A stretch of 64,000 bases of DNA from Desmodus rotundus (lineage: Eukaryota > Chordata > Mammalia > Chiroptera > Phyllostomidae), in the NCBI RefSeq assembly GCF_022682495.2, contig NC_071397.1, forward strand, positions 11,189,082-11,253,081, in the 5' to 3' direction. Positions 57,001 through 64,000 of this stretch are shown here, piece by piece. A program made the position numbers and the translations under genes. Within the stretch, counting starts at the first letter, position 1. Every line of letters begins with the position of its first letter. A model generated the notes under the pieces. It had not been told where the DNA came from. It ran no database searches and saw nothing but the letters and a program-made list of their open reading frames with translations.

Positions 57001-57115
57001 GAGTGGTCTTGGGAAAGTCAGTTTCCCACTCTAGGCCATGTGCTTTTATCTGTAACTGAGTGGTTGTTGTCAATGGTCTTTAAGACCATCTTCTGCTCTA
57101 ACATTTTATGATTCT
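57000..57115 (+). mobile_element. MIR SINE fragment
   Basis: 'gtcttgggaaagtcagtttcccactctaggccatgtgcttttatctgtaactgagtgg', with 'gtctttaagaccatcttctgctctaacattttatgatt'. Confidence 0.6.
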
Positions 57116-58145
57116 ATATAACACTTTAATCTTCAGAGAGAAATTTACTGAAGTCACATTTTCTGAAACTTTCCTTTGTTTTTTCTATATTCACTGCTTA
57201 AGGAAATTTTATTTCACTTCCAATTTAGTGTTGTGGAAAGAGTCAGAGAAAGAACCTAAGGGTAGAAAAGAAAAAAGGAATTAAAAATATTAATATTGAG
57301 CAATTATGGGGACATCTAGGCTGGTGGTTCAGGAGACATAAATGACCTTGTTTTATTCTAAATTCAGCTCATTGGCTTATGATGAAAAGTGAAAGGTTAT
57401 TATATGGACTTACTGGGCAAAACCAGATTTTATAAATAATTACCTGTCAGACTGTTCAAGATAGACAAACATACGCCAGACCAACAAAAACACAGACCTG
57501 TCATATTTCTGAGAGAAATGTACACTGAGTCTTCCTTCTCTGGGACTATAAGGAGATCAGGTAGAATGAAGTGAAGGGAAAAAAACCTAAATCCTATATT
57601 TTCTGCCTTGTGCGTACTTTCAAATGTATAATGTGGGAGAGAAGGAATTTTGATGTGAAAAATAGCCCCTGAAAATTTTATACATCAATAAGGCTGGCAG
57701 ATCAAAACCAAATACAATAAATGCTGTCCTTTTAAAAGTTGGTATGTTTACTGCAAGCTTATAATTTTCCATGATCAGGGACCCCAAGAAAAATAAGAAT
57801 GATGATAAAAGAAAAGTTTAATCATACATTTCAATAAGCACAGATGGAACATCAAAACCCTTTGGCAATTTTTTGATATTATATATCTGCATTTTTTGTT
57901 CTTGACATAAAGATTTTTTCCAGAAGGAGTAACAGAACAGGTAAATGATAGTTAACAAATGTGAATAATATGGCCCAATCATATCAGCTGGGCTTCACAA
58001 TGATTTTGGCCAGCAGACGAAAATCTTTCATGCTTCTCATTTCTGTTTTTATTAATTCTTTACAAAGGCTGTTACAGTGTGAGTAAAAATCATGATAAAA
58101 GTAAAATTACACAAAACTCCTATAAAATTAAAAGAATAACTTCTT
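57116..58145. other. AT-rich unique sequence
   Basis: No gene, RNA or dispersed repeat recognised. Confidence 0.4.
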
Positions 58146-58146
58146 G

Positions 58147-58359
58147 TTTTTTTTTTTTGTTTTGTTTTTTTTTTGCAATGCAAGTTTAATCAGGAACTGC
58201 ACAATTACAATTACATCTGCTATATTTTGACTTGTTCCCGAGGGTTACAGTTCCTCACTCACTGGAGAAAGCACAGATGCCAGAAGGGCAGCTCGGGGCC
58301 ACCGGCCAGAAACTCCCCGGGCCGCAGTCGCAGTCCCAGTGTGGCGGCAGGTAGGCACT
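58147..58359 (-). ncRNA. candidate terminal exon or retrocopy end (minus strand)
   Basis: On the minus strand, a pyrimidine-rich stretch ending CTTTCTCCCTCCAG (AG at 58359-58358) precedes a ~180-nt segment starting TGCCTACC. That segment ends with ATTAAA (plus-strand TTTAAT, 58185-58190), then 'cttgcattgc' and an A-tract (the T-rich run 58147-58174). The spacing of signal to A-tract fits a polyadenylated RNA end. Two readings are open: the last exon of an unannotated minus-strand transcript, or a short retrocopy of some mRNA 3' end, which a genomic A-tract would favour. I found no flanking duplication. No known protein is encoded. Confidence 0.3.
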
Positions 58360-58360
58360 G
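58290..58360 (-). repeat. GC-rich duplicated segment, copy A
   Basis: Shares GGCCAGAAA, a GGGACTGCGACTGCG-type string and AGTGCCTACC(T)GCCGC(C)ACACTGG (minus strand) with copy B at about 59135-59195. Homology is by eye and interrupted. Confidence 0.45.
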
Positions 58361-59130
58361 GAGGGAGAAAGCGCGTCGCTCGCCTCCCCTCCTGTGGGTC
58401 TCATTACCGTGCTTCCAAATGGGTGCAGTGTGTGTGAGGGCTCTTGGCCTGCGGCCTGGAGGGCAGGGAGAGGAGAGAACCGGAGCGGGGAAGAGGGTCT
58501 GGAGGAGGAAGGGCACCGAGGCAGGCGGGCGTGCAGGAAGCTGGGCGGGAGGCGTGGAAAGGACAGACATCCCGTGAGTGGGTGAAGGGAAGAGGAGATG
58601 GGACCAGACAGTTCCTCAGGTCAACTGGTTTTCGATCAGTGTGAGTTTATAAAGTAAGTATTTGTTTCTAAACACATGTAGATGTGGTCAACAAACGTTG
58701 AAAAGTAAAGTTGGTGGGACAATGTGAGGAGAAAGCTGACTGTCCTTTTAATTTTGTTTCCTTTGCCCCAAACTTGGATTACAAAATGCATCATGTAAAA
58801 CATAGACTAAACACTGAAAAAAAGGCACTGCTTTTAAGATATGTGAGCTGAGGGCAGCGAATCATTCCAAATTAGAATTTCAAAACTGTGTGATCTGCAT
58901 TCTTGTCCACCTACACACTATCCCCAACATCCTGCCATTAATTAGCTAAGCGGCCCATCCAGTAAACAGGCCTGAGCGCTGAGGGGGCTGGAGAGGAGCT
59001 GCAGCCAGCCAGTTGAGAGTCACCACAAACCAACCCACTCCCGAGGACACAGAGAAGGTGAGCTTGTGTTTTACTTTGTCCAAAGAGGGGCACAGAAATC
59101 ACCTACTCTAACCCCGTCTTTCCTGTTGTC
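58361..59130. other. unique sequence between the two GC-rich segments
   Basis: GC-rich to about 58600, then AT-rich. Nothing recognised. Confidence 0.35.
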
Positions 59131-59131
59131 G

Positions 59132-59196
59132 CGGTCGCGGTCCCGGTCCCGTCAGCAGGCCAGAAAAGCCATTCCAGTGCGGCGGTAGGCACTCTG
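59132..59196 (-). repeat. GC-rich duplicated segment, copy B
   Basis: On the minus strand, 'tttctctttctccgacag' leads into AGTGCCTACCGCCGCACTGG, then TTTTCTGGCC and GGGACCGGGACCGCGACCGC. It resembles copy A, including the acceptor-like pyrimidine tract and AG. Confidence 0.45.
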
Positions 59197-59199
59197 TCG

Positions 59200-62100
59200 G
59201 AGAAAGAGAAACCTGCAATGAATTATCACAAGTCGAACGAGGAAAGGAGGCCAAAAGCGAGGAGAGCTCTCTTCCTGTTCTGTGGACTGCTGGCTACAGC
59301 CTAACGGGGCGCTTCACCCGAGCATCTCCGGTGGGGAAACTATAGCAACCGCCTCGTCTATTAAAAAGGCGATGTGGTTAACAAGTGGTTAGCAATTCTA
59401 TTTGGGGCGAGTGGGAGACATGCAGAACGAGACATCCCGGCTTGTTAATTGACTGGGCTCGGTCAGGCCGAAGACATGTCGTGTTGAGGATGTTTGTCCT
59501 TTACAAACATGTGTTCTCTATCGGACATGCTCAAGCATCACTTCTAACTAAGTATCTTAATAGTCTATAAATTACTGACTCATTACAGCCTTCCCGGGCC
59601 TAATTTATAGTCTCGGAGAGAAGCTCTGGGAACAGACACTGACAGAGGCTTTCCCTCCCCCCTAAAATATGGTGGTCTCCAAGGAGTTCTGTACATTATA
59701 GACATGATAGAAAACGCAAATCTCACACAACTTTATACACATACACATACATACAGATGCACATATGGGAACCCATGGTGGGATTAGAATAGTCCCATGA
59801 AAGAAAATGGGAAAGTGGATACTAATTACAATAGTATAATACATTCCAGTAAAAAAAGGAAAACTGCGTGGTTTTTCCCCACAGGAGACGCACGCTGCAG
59901 GTCAGGGCCGGGAGAGCCGGGCCGCATGGAGCCCTGTGCCTGGTCCAGAGTCTCGTAATGAGCCCCAGCGTGAAGCAGAACTGAAGTCCATGACTCCAGA
60001 ATCAAATTACCCCTCTCACCACCCTCATTTTCATTATTCAAACTATGAAGTCACATTCAGAGGATTTATAACCCTCAATTAGATGAAATGTTTCTATAGT
60101 TTTCAGAAAAATGGAAAAAATGACAAAATCTTATATCAGGGATTTTTTTTCCCTTTAAGTTAATAACTTGGGTTATTCAAGAGTCTATAACTTTCAGTCC
60201 AATAAATTTACCTTCAACAGCCATATTACAGGAAATATGGAATCGACTTTTCTGATTAAGATAATGCTATGGACGTACCATAGAGTTGAAGTCTAAAAAA
60301 AACCCCCCAAAACTGAAACACATTTTTAATTCACTGAAAAAAAGGGAAGTGATCCCCAAACTTTTAAAAAAGACTTCTACCAACATGAGGTGTATCAAAA
60401 ATGCTTTTTTCCCCCCAATAACTTTCGGTTAATCATAAAATGCAGCGAACTTCGGAAGCACCCCTTGCCAATACCCTGCTTCCACAGGGTTCGCTACTGG
60501 CTGCCAGGCTTCGGAGCCCTGGCTGAGACTCCAGCGGCGGCCAGGCTGCTGCACTGCACCGCAGAACAGGTCAAGGCGGGGAAAACAGTGGCTCGTTCCC
60601 GGTTTCCTTCCTCAGGCTCTCTCTGTGAGCTCACGCCTCACATCAGCCTTTCTGTGCTCTGGATTGAAGCAGACAGCCTGACAAGAACTAGAAAATTCCA
60701 GCTCTGCCTCCCGAGCTCGTGCCCTGCAGGAGAGTGTCGAGTGGGTTCCTCAGGGAGCCACAAATAACTCGCAGCAGAGGATGGAGCGTCTTCCCACGAC
60801 CGCAGGCAGGGCCGCCTCGGGCCCTGAAACGGCCCTGCCACCAACGCTGCCTCAGAGAAGCTCCTGCCAGAGGAGTACTTTGTTTCTTGACCTGGGTATT
60901 TTAAACTTTACAACCACAGTGACGACCTTTAACATAACACAGTATTTAAAACACAGGGACGGTTTACGTGGAGATACATGGACCTGGGAGTAAAGCGGGA
61001 TTTGTCTCGCAGGGAAATGGCTGAAGGAGGCCCTGCTTGCAAAGGAAGTTTTGGCTCGGGAGGGGAGTCTTGGCTGAACCCACCTAGGGATTCCCCAGTT
61101 TAATTTTTCCGGGGTGGGCGATATGAAATGGTTCTCCCTAGCACTGAAAAGGTCACTTTTAAAATATCAACTCAGCTTTGCAAACAGTTAAAAGATTACA
61201 TCCAGGCTTATTTAATAACAGATCCTCAAGTAGCCGAGTTTAATGAGGACCACCAAATTTTAGAACTGACCCAGATTTCCGGCGTAAGTGTGTGGAATAA
61301 GGTCCACAAGCTTCCCATTCTAACCCTAAAATAAAGACGGAACAAAGACGCACATGTAGTTAGTGAAGAGCAACCTCAGCACACCAGTCCCAGCCCTTCG
61401 CCTCGCGCCCCGCTTTTCCCCTGACGGACAAAGGGGGTGTGCTGTCTGCGAGGGCGGCTGTGGGAACGTCGCACGTTCGGCGACTTTTCCAGAGTAAGCA
61501 GCTTTAAAGGAAGATGGATGGAGACAACTCATCTTTGTGTCAACTGTGAATTTCTCTTTATTTGCATTGCGAATGTTGAAACTAAATTTCAACATGGCTT
61601 GGTGTGAGGGCCTTCCAGAGGCCACATTCTCAGGAAACACTTTGTATCCCACTTACTGTCTACGGTCAGATCCCACGAATGATGCCCAGTTCTGTGTCTT
61701 CACAGCCACTCTCTGGGCCTTGACCAGAACCAGGGCCGCACCCCACTACTGAAAAGTACAAACTGATCAACAACACAGCCAGACTTCTCCAATAAACCAG
61801 CTTCTTCCTATGTACCACTCAAGATTTACTGTTGACTTAATAATAGCGCTAGGTGAATTTGTTGAATAGCTCAGACATTTTAGCATCTCTCAGCTCCCAG
61901 CAGAGATAATATTTAGGTTGTTTTAAAGGACCCATCAAAGTTCCTGGGCCTTTTTATTTTTTTGAATTGGGGATCAAGCCAGCTCCCAATTTCTGTCTCA
62001 TGTATTCATTCAGCCCCAAATTATGACTTGTTACCAAAACCTCAATATACTTGGATAAGCAGATGCAGATTCTATGTACTGCAAAGGCATTGGTGGGGAA

Positions 62101-62480
62101 ATGATATCGTAACCGTGCACTTTCAAAATATGTTTTTTTTTTGTTTATTTTAATATGGATAAGCTGGAGAAAACATTTAAATTCCAAATTGGTTTACTTC
62201 TGCCTTTTTTAATGGGTCATCATAAATTGTATGTTTTAAAGAATGCAAACTACTAATACAAAGCAAAAGAAGATAAATATTCTACAAAATATATCCTGTT
62301 GTTCCAAGTTGAATATGCTTATGTGTACGTGGGTTATTTATGTCGTAGCCTAATTAATAAAGTTTAAACTTTAGATAAAACCTGTCTTCCACCCAGTTCA
62401 GACTTACATTATATTCTCACTACTACCTTTCCTGATTCTTTTCTGCCTTTACAAACTTGAAATAAACCAAAAATTGTATT
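59200..62480. other. mostly AT-rich unique sequence
   Basis: No gene or dispersed repeat recognised in 3.3 kb. The block at 62010-62480 is AT-rich with homeodomain-type cores and could be conserved non-coding DNA. A 68-residue frame at 61128-61334 has even composition but no recognisable domain and no flanking splice or promoter evidence that I can support. Confidence 0.35.
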
Positions 62481-62954
62481 GTAGGGACTGACATCAGCAA
62501 GATGGCAGGCCAGAAGGTCCCAAAGCTCATCTCCCCACAGAAAGTAAATAAACCACTACAAACATGCAAAAACAGTTCTGGGAAAGCTCTGAGCTGCAAC
62601 AAAGAAGCAGAACGCGGTGGAGCTCAGAACACAAGCATGGCCACCCAGAAGTGTGGGGAGCGTTTCACCTGCATCCTCACCCCCGGCTCAGAGCAGCTCA
62701 GGGCAGAGGGAGTCCTTCGGGTGCATTTTACCCCATGGGAAGAGAAGAGCAGGAGAGCCTCAGAAAAGTCTCATCATTGCCATGGTCATTTGTAGCCTTC
62801 GCCACTGAGGACCCCCCCAGTCTTCACCACAGTGACCCCAGCTATGGAGCTGCAGGGAATCCCCACTGCTGCGTCTCCTTGTGGGAGCTGGGGCCTGTTG
62901 CTGCTGTGAGGCCTGCCCCTGGGGGCCCCAATGGATGCGTGCCCACTCTCTGGG

Positions 62955-63235
62955 CCTGGCCTCTGGGATTCTAAGTCGCAGCTTTGATCCACCGTCACGG
63001 GGCTGTGCTGCTGCCGCTGCCGCTATCTGGCCTGCCCTGTGAGTCCTAAGTGGTGGCACTGACTTGCCGTCACTGGGCAGTGCTGGTGCAGCTCCATGTC
63101 CCATCCGTTGGGTCCAGCGTCACGGAGCCTGAGCTGCTGCTGCTCTGGCCACTGCCCCCTGGGGCCAGAGTCAGGACTTTGACCCACCATCCCCAGGGCC
63201 TGCTGCTGTTGCACCCTAGCCCCTGCTGCACCTTG
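62955..63235 (+). repeat. imperfect ~60-80-bp tandem units in the L1 5'UTR
   Basis: Units share a '(a/g)gtc(c)taagt(c/g)g..g(c)(t/a)(t/c)tga(t/c)(c/t)(c/t)(a/g)cc(g/a)tc(a/c)c' core, then 'gg(g/c)ctg(t)gctgctgc', then 'ctggcc(t/a)(g/c)(c/t)(g)cccct'. Starts lie near 62959, 63040, a shortened unit at 63110, and 63166. They resemble promoter monomers of mouse L1 in organisation, not in sequence. Confidence 0.45.
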
Positions 63236-63890
63236 TCATTCCACGGCCAGTGCCACTGCTGGGTCACCCTCCACCCCTGCCGCCAGGATGCGAACAGTCT
63301 GGCAAGTCCCAGAGGTATGCACATGCCTGCATGTTAAGACACCAGCACTACCATTGCAGCAAGTGCGCCTGTGCCCCAGGACCCAGGTGCTGTGGTCATC
63401 TCCCACGTGTACCTGACCCCAGGACCCAGCTTTACTGCTGCCCTGAGTGCCAGTGCACCAGAGCTGGAGCCAGGAGGGGTACCCTGGTCTAGAACTTCCT
63501 TCCACAGGTGGAAGAGGAGAACAGGGAAATCCCAGTGTCCTCTGCCACCGAGGACCCTCAAGAGCCCTAGGCACTACTGCTACTTGCAGAACATCCACAG
63601 TCTTGGTCAGCAAAGACCGTGCAATCTTTGCCAATGCTGACCTCAGCTGATGGAGATGTGCAGAAACTACACCACTGTGCCCGCCCTCCCTGGAATTAGA
63701 GATGCTGAAGCCACCCAGCCAAACTCACAGTCACCTTCAGGAAAACGTCTTTCCCAACCAAAGTCAGTATAAAAAACCCAGAAGAGCTAGCTGCTCCCTC
63801 AGATGCACAGACATCAACGTAAAGCCATGAGAAACATGAAAATGCAAGAAAACACGATGAGACCAAAGACGCTCAACAGTGCTCTGGCAT

Positions 63891-63904
63891 CCCCCCCCCC
63901 CCCC
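63891..63904. repeat. (C)14 homopolymer
   Basis: Uninterrupted run of 14 C. Confidence 0.95.
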
Positions 63905-63997
63905 ACCAAGACACAGATATGTGAGTCACCTGAAGGCTCCGGATTGCCCCCCGCCCTGCTCCCCGCCAAAGAAACACATCTGTGAGTCACCTGCAGG
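63905..63997 (+). repeat. ~61-bp imperfect tandem duplication
   Basis: 'accaagacacagatatgtgagtcacctgaagg' (63905-63936) recurs as 'gccaaagaaacacatctgtgagtcacctgcagg' (63965-63997) with C-rich spacer DNA. Sits in L1 5' sequence. Confidence 0.6.
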
Positions 63998-64000
63998 AGG

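Larger units (their letters stand above)
62486..64000 (+). mobile_element. L1 5'UTR, running off the right edge
   Basis: Starts near 'gactgacatcagcaagatggcaggcc', the usual L1 5' end with a GCAAGATGGC motif. A long GC-rich leader follows. Later come 'gctgacctcagctgatggagatgtgcagaaactacaccactgtgcccgccctccctggaattagagatgctgaagcc' (63638-63714) and 'cacagacatcaacgtaaagccatgagaaacatgaaaatgcaag', typical of the junction of the 5'UTR with ORF1 in older L1. The ORF1 proper would lie beyond, or is diverged within the last 150 bp. Confidence 0.7.

Noticed and set aside
60385..60425. 'gaggtgtatcaaaaatgc' resembling a mariner terminal repeat
   Set aside because: No opposing inverted end or TA-bounded partner found nearby.
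61128..61334. 68-residue frame with a protein-like composition
   Set aside because: No homology that I recognise, no splice signals I could defend, and short enough to occur by chance.

Overview
This window looks like non-coding DNA, intergenic or deep-intronic, from a placental mammal, most likely a yangochiropteran bat. The mammalian signal comes from MIR, L2, MaLR (MLT1-type) and degraded L1M repeats. The bat signal comes from six tRNA-derived SINE copies of the VES type, with a Pol III box-containing head, a GAGAGGCAACCGAT-type middle and a tail ending in a 'TGAGGATTT' motif plus A-rich DNA. Two L1-derived elements also carry a matching 3' end. All family names come from memory of consensus sequences, not from a database search. 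I found no convincing exon of a host protein-coding gene, no tRNA or rRNA gene, and no CRISPR or bacterial feature. Nearly all open frames here are chance frames or pieces of transposable elements.

Layout. Positions 1-7.8 kb are mostly unique DNA with MIR, L2 and MLT1 scraps and one VES SINE. Positions 7.85-9.4 kb hold a minus-strand L1 split by two unidentified insertions. An internally deleted mariner lies at 12.10-12.78 kb and a MaLR element with internal sequence at 12.9-14.9 kb. Positions 15.2-17.1 kb are degraded minus-strand L1. Positions 19.5-20.1 kb hold an L1 tail carrying a mariner-type MITE. Positions 24.0-28.9 kb are a dense minus-strand L1 patchwork, invaded by a MaLR LTR, a nearly complete 1.8-kb half-L1 (HAL1-like) element with an uninterrupted ORF1, and three VES SINEs. 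A hAT-like MITE is at 29.65 kb. Positions 34.5-42 kb are mostly unique, with AT-rich stretches that look like candidate conserved non-coding elements. Positions 42-44.7 kb hold LTR and L1 scraps. Positions 45.1-50.7 kb are an ancient plus-strand L1 into which a second, broken HAL1-like element inserted. Positions 50.7-62.5 kb are mostly unique and AT-rich, with local GC-rich patches. From 62.49 kb to the right edge there is an L1 5'UTR with promoter-monomer-like repeats.

How the parts relate. The two HAL1-like elements share a 5'UTR - ORF1 - 3' tail structure, have no ORF2, and are bounded by 14-bp and 19-bp target-site duplications, so they moved by L1-type target-primed reverse transcription using ORF2 protein supplied in trans. 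The first has a readable 231-residue ORF1 that lacks about 47 residues of the C-terminal domain found in the second. That pair is the most interesting observation. The next is a pair of exon-like GC-rich segments at 58.3 and 59.2 kb on the minus strand, one of them followed by a polyadenylation signal and an A-tract.
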